DNA of 15,886 bases from Candidatus Hydrogenedentota bacterium. Lineage in GTDB: Bacteria > Hydrogenedentota > Hydrogenedentia > Hydrogenedentales > SLHB01. The position numbers were made by a program, and so were the translations under genes. The DNA is taken from assembly GCA_007130675.1 (NCBI GenBank), contig SLSB01000417.1:1-15886 (forward strand), read 5' to 3'. The stretch's first letter is position 1. Every line of letters starts with the position of its first letter. This document shows positions 1-6,907 of the stretch, one piece after another. The notes below the pieces were generated by a model. It saw nothing but the letters and a program-made list of their open reading frames with translations. It searched no databases and was not told where the DNA came from.

Positions 1-1424
1 CATGGCATTAACGCCTGCTGGAGCCGTCGCGCTTGCGCCTGAACCGTCGCCACCCGTTCCGCATCACGCCGGACCAACGTTCCCTGGATACGCTCGAATT
101 CACCCTCCACCCGGCCCGCAAGGGCCTCGAGCATTTCGCGGGTCACTGCGTCTTGCGTTTCGAGCGTCTCAAGCAGGGTTTCAAATTGCCCGGCGATGGC
201 GGTTCGGCCTCTTTCAACTGCCTGATAGACCGTATCAGGTGCGATTCCCCGGAGTGCCCGGTCCTCGATGCGCTCCAAAGGTGACCCAAGGTCCTCGACA
301 CATAACGAAAGCCTTTTCATGAGTTTATCGAGCTTCGCCGTCTTTAGAACACATTGAGCACGCGGAAAGACCACGGGCATGGGTTGTCCAAACCGTTCGA
401 ATACCCCCTTAAGTTGTCCCCAATAGGTAACTTCTGACGGGCCGCCCACGTAGGCCGCCGCGCCAAACAACCGTTGCTGAACCACCGGCCGCAGGGCAAC
501 ATTCGCGCTGAAACGCTCCGGGCTCCGTTCAAGGAGGCCCTGCATCTCGTTGCGCGACAATGTCATAGCCTCCTCAGGCAGATGAAACTGGTTCTCACGA
601 AACAGCACCTTGCGCCTGCGGCCCTCGACCTCAAGAAAAAAGCTGCACTCATCCTCGGATTTGGTGATTTGGGGAGAAAAACCAAGGCCTGAGAGGGCGG
701 TGCCGGCAACGTTGAGACGGCGAACCGTTTCCAGGGGCTCCCGAATCTCTTCACGCATTACCTCGGCCTGAATCGCGCGCGCCTCCGGCAGATGCGGGGC
801 AAACAGAACCAACGGGGTGTCTCGGAACATCCGGGCCAATAGCCGAACGCTCCACTCGCAAAGCGACCCAGAAACCGAAGCGGATTCGTGCAGAAACGAA
901 GCTATCTCTTCTGTTTGCTCAGACTTGCGCACTTCCCGCATCGCGCAGTCAATAGCTTCATGGACCCACGCCTCGAGCGGTACCCGGTACATCGGCAACC
1001 CGGCCACATCGCTGTCGGGCGCATAGGTCAGCGTGTAGGGCTCCTCTTTCTTAGTCAGGAAGTGCGCGGTAGCGGCTTCCTCGAAGTCATGGTCCTCGCT
1101 GGCCGCCCAGAAAATCGGGATACATCGCCTTCTCGTGTGCTCTTCGATTCTTCTTGCCAGCTTTATGGCCGTAAGTGCTTTGTAAGCGGTGTACATCGGC
1201 CCCGTGAACAGTGCAGGCTGCTGACCGGTGACTACTGTCAGCTCGGTACCTTCGAACGCCCCCCCCGACCCGATCTTCTCGTTGTACGCCCGCATTTCGC
1301 GCACAAGGCAAGGCCGCCACGGAGAAGGTTCAGGAAGGTGTTCAAGCAACTTCGAGAGCGGCCGGGCATAGAACGGCATTAAATCTTCCGATTCGCTCAG
1401 ATAATCGCGAACCAGGTCCCGCAA
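1..1424 (-). CDS. bshC: Bacillithiol biosynthesis cysteine-adding enzyme BshC, 3' end off the window
   Basis: BshC is the cytoplasmic enzyme that joins cysteine to glucosaminyl-malate in the last step of bacillithiol synthesis. I translated this frame by hand; it stays open to the left edge and gives 474 residues. The family usually has about 520 to 540, so some 50 to 65 C-terminal residues are missing. Family landmarks are clear: DYL...PFY near residues 7-19, VVTGQQPALFTGPMY at 64-78, PIFWAASEDHDFEE at 103-116, and VALRPVVQQRLFG...AYVGGPSEVTYWGQ at about 310-337. The last 40 or so residues are charged and look like the family's coiled coil. The start is taken as TTG at 1424, because an AAGGAG lies seven bases upstream and because the DYL motif would be lost with the next in-frame ATG at 1379. 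The gene starts four bases after the methyltransferase stop, so the two are surely co-transcribed. The function call is secure; the start is fairly secure. Confidence 0.93.
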   Translation of the reverse strand, partial: MRDLVRDYLSESEDLMPFYARPLSKLLEHLPEPSPWRPCLVREMRAYNEKIGSGGAFEGTELTVVTGQQPALFTGPMYTAYKALTAIKLARRIEEHTRRRCIPIFWAASEDHDFEEAATAHFLTKKEEPYTLTYAPDSDVAGLPMYRVPLEAWVHEAIDCAMREVRKSEQTEEIASFLHESASVSGSLCEWSVRLLARMFRDTPLVLFAPHLPEARAIQAEVMREEIREPLETVRRLNVAGTALSGLGFSPQITKSEDECSFFLEVEGRRRKVLFRENQFHLPEEAMTLSRNEMQGLLERSPERFSANVALRPVVQQRLFGAAAYVGGPSEVTYWGQLKGVFERFGQPMPVVFPRAQCVLKTAKLDKLMKRLSLCVEDLGSPLERIEDRALRGIAPDTVYQAVERGRTAIAGQFETLLETLETQDAVTREMLEALAGRVEGEFERIQGTLVRRDAERVATVQAQARRLQQALMP

Positions 1425-1428
1425 ACCT

Positions 1429-2184
1429 TCACTCCTTCCGGCCGATGGCGATCATGCGGGGCGACGCGGCATCCAGCCCAATCCCCGAATAATCACCATA
1501 CAGCGCTTCGACACGCAGCCCGCCAGCACGAAGCAGGCTTTCAAATTCACGCGGACTATACAGCCGAACAGATTCTTCGACTACACGCACCGTATCCCCA
1601 TCGTGAGTAACCGTCGTGCGCTTATTCAGACGAATCCGCGCCTCATCGAACCAGCGCTGTTCCTGGATGTCCCACAGGTCATGATGCCGGGTACTCTCTG
1701 GAATCAAATTGGTGATAGCGCTTTCTTTGTTCACGTAGTCGATGAAGAAGCGGCCGCCCGGTTTCAGTGCCCCGGCCAAGCCTAAGACTACCTTGAGATT
1801 GTCTTCGGCGTCAATGAAATAACCAAACGATGTGAAGAAGTTCGCGATGGCATCGAAACAGCTGTCAAAGGGAATGGCCCGCATATCCGCGCGCACCAAA
1901 GCGCAACCGTGGCCCAGCATCCCGCGGGCCTCACGCAGCAAGTCCATCGAGTAATCCAAGCCTGTCAGGCGAGCGCAGAATGCCTCTAAGTGGTTCATAT
2001 GCCGGCCATTACCGCAGCACAGGTCCAGCACGCGCTCGGAACCGGTAAGCTCGAGTTCTTGTGCCGCAAACACGGCCTCGGGCCGGGCCGCCTCGACGCT
2101 CCGGTGGGCATAGAGTATGGGGTACAGGGCATCGAACGCGCGGGCATACCAGTCCGGGGCGATATCGCGATGCTCCTCGTGCAT
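1429..2184 (-). CDS. Class I SAM-dependent methyltransferase, candidate bacillithiol N-methyltransferase (NmbA-like)
   Basis: A 251-residue protein with the Rossmann-type SAM-binding fold. Motif I is VLDLCCGNGRH (52-62), an acidic strand-2 end follows as GLDYS (75-79), then VRADMRAIPF (97-106) and LKPGGRFFIDYV (140-151). The C-terminal half carries a beta-rich insert (about 165-205) typical of small-molecule methyltransferases. No signal peptide or membrane segment is visible. The ATG lies three bases after the pyk stop and has no clear Shine-Dalgarno, so it probably depends on coupling. The stop is four bases before bshC. Seen: fold and position. Known: in Chlorobaculum a SAM methyltransferase, NmbA, converts bacillithiol to N-methyl-bacillithiol. 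Inferred: this gene may do the same. Sequence alone does not fix the substrate; it could act on another small molecule. Confidence 0.85.
   Translation of the reverse strand: MHEEHRDIAPDWYARAFDALYPILYAHRSVEAARPEAVFAAQELELTGSERVLDLCCGNGRHMNHLEAFCARLTGLDYSMDLLREARGMLGHGCALVRADMRAIPFDSCFDAIANFFTSFGYFIDAEDNLKVVLGLAGALKPGGRFFIDYVNKESAITNLIPESTRHHDLWDIQEQRWFDEARIRLNKRTTVTHDGDTVRVVEESVRLYSPREFESLLRAGGLRVEALYGDYSGIGLDAASPRMIAIGRKE
1432..1437 (-). promoter_or_regulatory. Ribosome binding site for bshC (AAGGAG)
   Basis: A perfect AAGGAG sits in the last codons of the methyltransferase gene, seven bases before TTG 1424. It decides the bshC start in favour of this rare TTG over ATG 1379, and implies that bshC translation is coupled to that of the gene before it. 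Confidence 0.7.
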
Positions 2185-2187
2185 GGA

Positions 2188-3639
2188 TTACGGCCCGCTT
2201 ACGTCCGTGTCGCCGATACGGTGAATCTTGAGGATATTCGTGCGCCCAGCCGCCATCAATGGCGTTCCGGCAACGATGATGACGATGTCGCCGTCATTTG
2301 AGACCTGCTCGCGCGTAAGGGTCTCATCCACCTGCAGCACCATATCGTTCAGGTTGTCCGTGGTCGTCCCCACCAGCGAACGGACACCCCAGTACATTGC
2401 GCACCGCCGACAGGTGGCCTCACTCAACGTTATGGCAATCAATGGAATGCGCGGCCGGAACCGCGAAATCATCCGTGCGCTGTAGCCCGACATGGTAAAG
2501 CACGCAATACATGACGCCCGAACGTCGTCCGCGGTATGACTCGCCGCCTGCCCGATGGCATGGGCGAACGTAATCTCGGTGTCGGGCACACCATAGGGCC
2601 GGGCAGGTTCCTCACGCGGCTTCGTCGCAAGAACCTCATCCGTGCGCGCTGCAATGCGGGCCATAGTGGCAGCGCTGCCTGCGGGAAAGCGGCCGACCGC
2701 CGTCTCGCCACTGAGCATCACCGCATCCGTGCCGTCGTGGATGGCGTTGGCAATATCGGCCACCTCGGCTCGCGTCGGGCGCGGATTAGACATCATCGAC
2801 TCGAGCATCTGCGTGGCGGTTATCACCGGGATGCCACGGTGGTTGCATTTGCGAATCACTTCTTTCTGAATTTGGGGAACCTCGTCGAGGTTCATCTCGA
2901 CGCCGAGGTCGCCCCGCGCGACCATCGCCGCATCCGTAACCGCGAGAATCTCATCGATCCTGGAAACCGCTTCCGGACGCTCGATCTTCGCCACTACCGG
3001 AACATCATGCCCATGCGAGCCGATGCGCTCCTTGAGCAGGGTGATATCGCGGGCAGACCGCACGAAGGAAAGCGCGATATAGTCCACTCCCAATTCCAAG
3101 GCAAACTCTAAGTCCTCGATGTCTTTGGGCGTCAGCGTGGGCGAGCTCACATCAACGCCAGGAAGGTTCACCCCTTTATGCTCACCCAGCTCACCGCCGT
3201 GCACCACCGTGCAGAACACATCCGGCGGCACCACCTCGACCGCGCGCAGCTCGAGCAGGCCATCGGCAAGCAAGAGTCGGTCGCCCGGATGCACATCGTG
3301 GGGCAGCGACTCATAGGTCGTAGACACACACTCGGAATCTCCCGGCACCTCGCGCGTGGTGATGCAAAAGGAGGCGCCCGATTCCAAATGGACGGGCCCG
3401 CCGCCGCTCAGTGGCCCCGTGCGGATCTTCGGCCCCTGCAAATCCCCCATGATGGCCACGGTCTTGCCCGTGTCGCGGCTGGCGTCGCGCACCTGCTCGA
3501 ACATGCGGCGATGAACGTCATGCGTGCCATGAGAGAAGTTCAGACGCGCCACGTCCATTCCCTCGCAGATCAGGCTGCGAATAGCGTCATAGTCTTCCGA
3601 ACTGGGACCCAGTGTACAGACAACTTTTGTGCGCCGCAT
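2188..3639 (-). CDS. pyk: Pyruvate kinase
   Basis: Converts PEP and ADP to pyruvate and ATP, the final step of glycolysis. The 483-residue protein has the N-terminal TKVVCTLGPSS (4-14), VARLNFSHG (30-38), DLQGPKIRTG (66-75), the B domain at about 70-165, the catalytic lysine in VVAKIERPE (K218), the metal-binding stretch MVARGDLGVE (239-248), VITATQMLESM (272-282) and MLSGETAVG (308-316), followed by a normal C-terminal domain. Length matches the family (470-480). The frame is open 28 codons further upstream into lysC, but that extension is not pyruvate kinase-like, so ATG 3639, seven bases after the lysC stop, is the start. No strong Shine-Dalgarno is seen, which fits translational coupling. 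Leu, Gln and Lys in DLQGPK are the residues reported for potassium-independent pyruvate kinases. Confidence 0.97.
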   Translation of the reverse strand: MRRTKVVCTLGPSSEDYDAIRSLICEGMDVARLNFSHGTHDVHRRMFEQVRDASRDTGKTVAIMGDLQGPKIRTGPLSGGGPVHLESGASFCITTREVPGDSECVSTTYESLPHDVHPGDRLLLADGLLELRAVEVVPPDVFCTVVHGGELGEHKGVNLPGVDVSSPTLTPKDIEDLEFALELGVDYIALSFVRSARDITLLKERIGSHGHDVPVVAKIERPEAVSRIDEILAVTDAAMVARGDLGVEMNLDEVPQIQKEVIRKCNHRGIPVITATQMLESMMSNPRPTRAEVADIANAIHDGTDAVMLSGETAVGRFPAGSAATMARIAARTDEVLATKPREEPARPYGVPDTEITFAHAIGQAASHTADDVRASCIACFTMSGYSARMISRFRPRIPLIAITLSEATCRRCAMYWGVRSLVGTTTDNLNDMVLQVDETLTREQVSNDGDIVIIVAGTPLMAAGRTNILKIHRIGDTDVSGP

Positions 3640-3646
3640 GATAAGC

Positions 3647-4966
3647 TCAGGCCTTTCTCTCAGTGAACGCCTCGTAAATAGCGCGTACCGCTGCCTCCAA
3701 ATCGTTTTCCTCGACCCCAACAATGATATTGTTCTCGGACGAACCCTGGTCGATCACGCGGATATTCACGCCTGCTCCCGAGAGCGCGCCCATGAGTTTG
3801 GCTGCCATGCCGATATGACCGACCATCCCCTGGCCGACGGTAGCGATAAGGGCAAGCCCAGGGCAAAGCTCGACCCGGTCAGGCTCGCAGTTTCGTTCGA
3901 TGGCTTTCAACACAGCCGGACCGTGATTGCCCAAAGCGTCATCACTGACGATTACCGACACCGTGTCGATGCTCGATGGCATGTGCTCGAAGCTGACGCC
4001 GAATTCCTCGAGAATGGTCAGCACGCGCCGCCCAAATCCAAGTTCCCGGTTCATCAGCGCTTTTTCGATGGTGATCATCGAGAAACCCTTGCGCCCGGCA
4101 ATACCGCATACGGGCTCGGTGCTTTCCCGTCGCGCCACAATCATGGTTCCCGGAGCGTCCGGCTCATTCGTGTTGCGAATGTTGATCGGGATACCCGTCT
4201 CGCGCACCGGGAAAATCGCCTCGTCGTGCAACACCTTCGCCCCCATGTACGAGAGCTCGCGCAACTCCTGATAGGTCAATTCCTCGATGCGCCGCACGCC
4301 CGGCACGATATGGGGATCCGTCATCCGGAATCCGTTCACGTCGGTCCAGTTTTCGTATAGTGACGAGTTGCTGGCCCTGGCCACGATCGCCCCGGTAACG
4401 TCGCTCCCGCCGCGCGAAAACGTCTTGATGCGCCCGTCCGGCATGACGCCATAAAACCCCGGCACCACAAACAGGCCGTCTCCAGACAGGCGCTCTCCCA
4501 AGGCAATGTAGGTCTTCGGATCCAGGTGGCCTTCCTCATCAAAGTATATGCACTCCGCGGGATCGACAAATGCCGCACCCAAAAGCTGCGCCATCAAAAG
4601 ACCATTGAGATATTCGCCACGCGAGGCCATGTAATCGGGCTCGGTATGGCGGGCGCCCTCCGCCGAAATCTCGTCCATGTGCATCTGCACATCAAAGTCC
4701 ACCCCTAGCGCACCAGCCAGTACCCCGAAACGCTCGGCGATCATGTCGCGCGGCTGCGAAGCGTCTAAACCTGTTTCGGCAAGCTCGTGCCAGGCATACA
4801 GCAAGTCCGTAATCTTCTTGTCGCTGTCACAACGCTTGCCCGGCGCCGAAGGCACGATAAAACGGCGCAACGGCTCGCCCTTGATAATCGCCTCGGCACG
4901 ACGCACACACGCCGCATCCGCCAGCGACGATCCCCCGAATTTACAGGTAACGGGTCCCATGATCAC
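3647..4966 (-). CDS. lysC: Aspartate kinase (aspartokinase)
   Basis: Phosphorylates aspartate, the entry step to lysine, threonine, methionine and diaminopimelate. The 439-residue protein has CKFGGSS (8-14), a serine/lysine-rich KRCDSDKKITDLLY stretch (44-57), SRGEYLNG (115-122), FSRGGSDVTGA (183-193) and WTDVNGFRMTDP (207-218). Two ACT domains follow, at about 296-366 and 372-436; the second has the effector-pocket motif QGSSENNIIVGV (407-418). A feedback-regulated monofunctional enzyme is therefore expected, but the inhibitor (lysine or threonine) cannot be read from the sequence. I place the start at GTG 4966, because AGGAG lies eight bases upstream; ATG 4960 would be 14 bases away. A hairpin-bearing gap of 127 bases separates it from rseP; pyk follows after seven bases. 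No homoserine dehydrogenase domain is fused. Confidence 0.96.
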   Translation of the reverse strand: MIMGPVTCKFGGSSLADAACVRRAEAIIKGEPLRRFIVPSAPGKRCDSDKKITDLLYAWHELAETGLDASQPRDMIAERFGVLAGALGVDFDVQMHMDEISAEGARHTEPDYMASRGEYLNGLLMAQLLGAAFVDPAECIYFDEEGHLDPKTYIALGERLSGDGLFVVPGFYGVMPDGRIKTFSRGGSDVTGAIVARASNSSLYENWTDVNGFRMTDPHIVPGVRRIEELTYQELRELSYMGAKVLHDEAIFPVRETGIPINIRNTNEPDAPGTMIVARRESTEPVCGIAGRKGFSMITIEKALMNRELGFGRRVLTILEEFGVSFEHMPSSIDTVSVIVSDDALGNHGPAVLKAIERNCEPDRVELCPGLALIATVGQGMVGHIGMAAKLMGALSGAGVNIRVIDQGSSENNIIVGVEENDLEAAVRAIYEAFTERKA

Positions 4967-4974
4967 TACTGTTG

Positions 4975-4979
4975 CTCCT
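4975..4979 (-). promoter_or_regulatory. Ribosome binding site for lysC (AGGAG)
   Basis: AGGAG eight bases before GTG 4966. The alternative ATG two codons later would have a 14-base spacing, so this site favours the GTG start. Confidence 0.6.
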
Positions 4980-5022
4980 GTCCCGCGTTATAAATTTTGG
5001 TCGCAGATGCCCGTATGGCCTG

Positions 5023-5056
5023 CTGCCGCCGTCAGGAAACGCCACACCGGCGGCAG
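5023..5056. repeat. Inverted repeat / hairpin between rseP and lysC
   Basis: CTGCCGCCG at 5023-5031 is the exact reverse complement of CGGCGGCAG at 5048-5056, giving a nine-pair, GC-rich stem with a 16-base loop. It lies in the 127-base gap downstream of the rseP stop. On the minus strand it is not followed by a T-run, so it is not a canonical intrinsic terminator. It may be an mRNA-stabilising 3' hairpin, a Rho-assisted terminator or a processing site separating the dxr-rseP and lysC segments. A TATAAC at 4992-4987 lies between it and lysC but lacks a convincing -35 box. Confidence 0.45.
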
Positions 5057-5093
5057 AATCCACTGTACTCCAGCAGGGCTCCTCCGCCCACGG

Positions 5094-6788
5094 TTACAAA
5101 ATGGATGAGAGCCACCTTTGGATATCGTTGTACGTCACAAACAGCAGCAGACTGATGATGATCACCAATCCCACTTGCTGGATACGCTCTTGGGCCTTCT
5201 CCGGAAGGGGCTTTCTACGGATCCCCTCCCACGTCAGCATCATAAACATGCCCCCATCCAATACAGGCAAAGGAAGCAGATTAAACACGCAAAGGTTCAC
5301 GCTGATGAAGGCGGTGATTCTCAGCAGCCACATGATTCCAAGACTGGCAGCCGTAGTCGTGACCTGGAAGATGAGCACCGGCCCCCCCAAATCGGTCGGG
5401 CGCACCGTGCCAGTGAAAAGCATGGCCACGGTTTCCACAGTGCGCGACAACGCTTTGTAGCCCTGACGAAAAGCCTCAGGCACCACCCGGCGCGCCGGAA
5501 CCCGGTGAAACACCGTCTTCTCGCCCCAGATAATCCCAATGGCACCGCTAGCCTGCGGAGTCACTTCGACCGCCATGGTCTCGCCGCGCTGCACCAGCCC
5601 AAAGAGCCGCGGCTGCCGCTCGACCTTCAGCGTAAGCGCCTCACCTATACTGGTGCGTTCCGCGTCGCGCAACGTCTGGGAAGTCGCGCGAACGCCGTTC
5701 ACCTCGAGCACAACGTCGCCGCGCCGCAACCCCGTTTCTTCCCGCACCTCATCCGACACATGCCCGATGGTGGGCGCTCTGTCTTGCACCTCCTCGTCTT
5801 CGCTATACAAAGACGGCACAAAAACGATGCCTTCGAGCCGGCCAATACGCGCCGGGCTGAGAGCAACCTCAAACATCTCACCCGCACGCTCGACATCGAT
5901 CGTAAGCGTCTCCTCGGGAACCATTTCTTCCACCAGCCGCGTAAATGTCGCATTATCAATAATTTGACCATTGGCACGCCGGATAATGTCTCCCGACTCG
6001 AGCCCTGCTGCCGCGGCGGGGAGACCAGGCAAGACGTCGTGTATCAACGCGGTTCGGAAGGGGCCTATGCCAAACTGCGCATGCTCGCCGTCCCCGATGA
6101 TCTCAGGTTCTACCAGCGAAAGATAGCGCACGGTCTGGGCTTCGTCGACTGGGCGCTCGATGACCACCTCGAGATCTCTGCCCGCACCCAGAATCGCCGA
6201 GAAACTGACGTCCGTGAAATTGTCCATGGCCTCGCCGTTGATCGACACGAGCCAGTCGCCGGTAGCCCAACCCCGGGCATCGGGTTCCCTGTTGGCGGCT
6301 GCAGCATGCTCTTCTGCGATGCGATACAACGGCGCGGTAGCCGCGGGAGACCCCGGCTGCACGAATCCGATTCGCGCGGTCACCTCGGTCTCCGGCACCT
6401 CCGACCCAACCCCCACCACAATGCCGTACAGCAACACCCCGAGCATGAGGTTCATGAGTGGGCCCGCCACAATGACGATCATGCGCTGCCACACCGGTTT
6501 GTTGTTGAACCACCGCTCCGGAGGCACACCTCCGTATTGCTTCTCGCGTTCCTCCTCGCTGAGGGGCGTGTCTTCCTGACCGGCCATCTTGACGTAACCG
6601 CCTATGGGCAAAGCCCCTACGCAGTAGTCTGTCTCGCCGAGCTTGATACCGAACAACCGGGGCGGCATGCCCAAACTGAACCGGTCCACATAAATATTGC
6701 ACGCTTTCGCCGCCAGGAAATGCCCCATTTCGTGAAAAAAAATGAGTACGCCCAGCACGACGATAAACACAAATACACTAAAAAGCAT
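5094..6788 (-). CDS. rseP: RIP metalloprotease RseP (site-2 protease) with three PDZ domains
   Basis: An inner-membrane zinc protease that cuts transmembrane substrates such as anti-sigma factors and leftover signal peptides. The 564-residue protein opens with a hydrophobic helix bearing the zinc motif HEMGH (H19, E20, H23). GGYVKMAG follows at 63-70 and a second membrane helix at about 102-127. The second active-site motif NLLPLPVLDGG is at 503-513 (D511 the likely zinc ligand), and a last helix is at about 539-552. Three PDZ-like units lie between: about 138-228 (GDWLVSINGE), 240-315 (SGDIIRRANGQ) and 335-412 (RRGDVVLEVNG). The usual protein has two and about 450 residues. ATG 6788 is chosen because GGAG lies nine bases upstream and because the membrane helix begins there; a GTG at 6827 adds an unlikely charged leader. 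It follows dxr by 118 bases, a common pairing in diderms. Confidence 0.95.
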   Translation of the reverse strand: MLFSVFVFIVVLGVLIFFHEMGHFLAAKACNIYVDRFSLGMPPRLFGIKLGETDYCVGALPIGGYVKMAGQEDTPLSEEEREKQYGGVPPERWFNNKPVWQRMIVIVAGPLMNLMLGVLLYGIVVGVGSEVPETEVTARIGFVQPGSPAATAPLYRIAEEHAAAANREPDARGWATGDWLVSINGEAMDNFTDVSFSAILGAGRDLEVVIERPVDEAQTVRYLSLVEPEIIGDGEHAQFGIGPFRTALIHDVLPGLPAAAAGLESGDIIRRANGQIIDNATFTRLVEEMVPEETLTIDVERAGEMFEVALSPARIGRLEGIVFVPSLYSEDEEVQDRAPTIGHVSDEVREETGLRRGDVVLEVNGVRATSQTLRDAERTSIGEALTLKVERQPRLFGLVQRGETMAVEVTPQASGAIGIIWGEKTVFHRVPARRVVPEAFRQGYKALSRTVETVAMLFTGTVRPTDLGGPVLIFQVTTTAASLGIMWLLRITAFISVNLCVFNLLPLPVLDGGMFMMLTWEGIRRKPLPEKAQERIQQVGLVIIISLLLFVTYNDIQRWLSSIL

Positions 6789-6797
6789 AGCTTTTTG

Positions 6798-6801
6798 CTC
6801 C
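6798..6801 (-). promoter_or_regulatory. Ribosome binding site for rseP (GGAG)
   Basis: GGAG nine bases before ATG 6788. It supports this start over the in-frame GTG at 6827, which would place charged residues ahead of the first membrane helix. Confidence 0.55.
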
Positions 6802-6824
6802 GTACCTTCGCCCAGCCGAAACCT

Positions 6825-6907
6825 CACCGGCCGGTGCGTTCACACCCTATTGTAAATCAAACAGGGGGGGACAGTTCCATATTCGCCCAAGGCGCGCCAT
6901 GCGCCTT
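6825..6907. repeat. Inverted repeats in the dxr-rseP gap
   Basis: The 118-base gap holds a perfect 12-base palindrome CACCGGCCGGTG (6825-6836). It also holds a seven-pair hairpin AAGGCGC/GCGCCTT with a five-base loop (6889-6907), overlapping the dxr stop. Neither is followed by a T-run on the minus strand, so I do not call a terminator. A TACAAT at 6854-6849 resembles a -10 box but has no matching -35 at 16 to 18 bases; I would not call a promoter on it alone. A run of seven G (plus strand) lies near 6864-6870. Confidence 0.3.

Noticed and set aside
888..1382. Plus-strand open frame of 164 codons
   Set aside because: Antisense to bshC, whose frame gives clear family motifs over the same bases.
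3640..3723. N-terminal extension of pyruvate kinase by 28 codons
   Set aside because: It would overlap lysC by about 77 bases and adds residues unlike the family; ATG 3639 gives the normal N-terminus.
4987..4992. TATAAC as a -10 box for lysC
   Set aside because: No sequence like TTGACA is found 16 to 18 bases upstream, and the leader would be only about 14 bases.
6849..6854. TACAAT as a -10 box for rseP
   Set aside because: No -35 match at a suitable spacing and no extended -10 TG.
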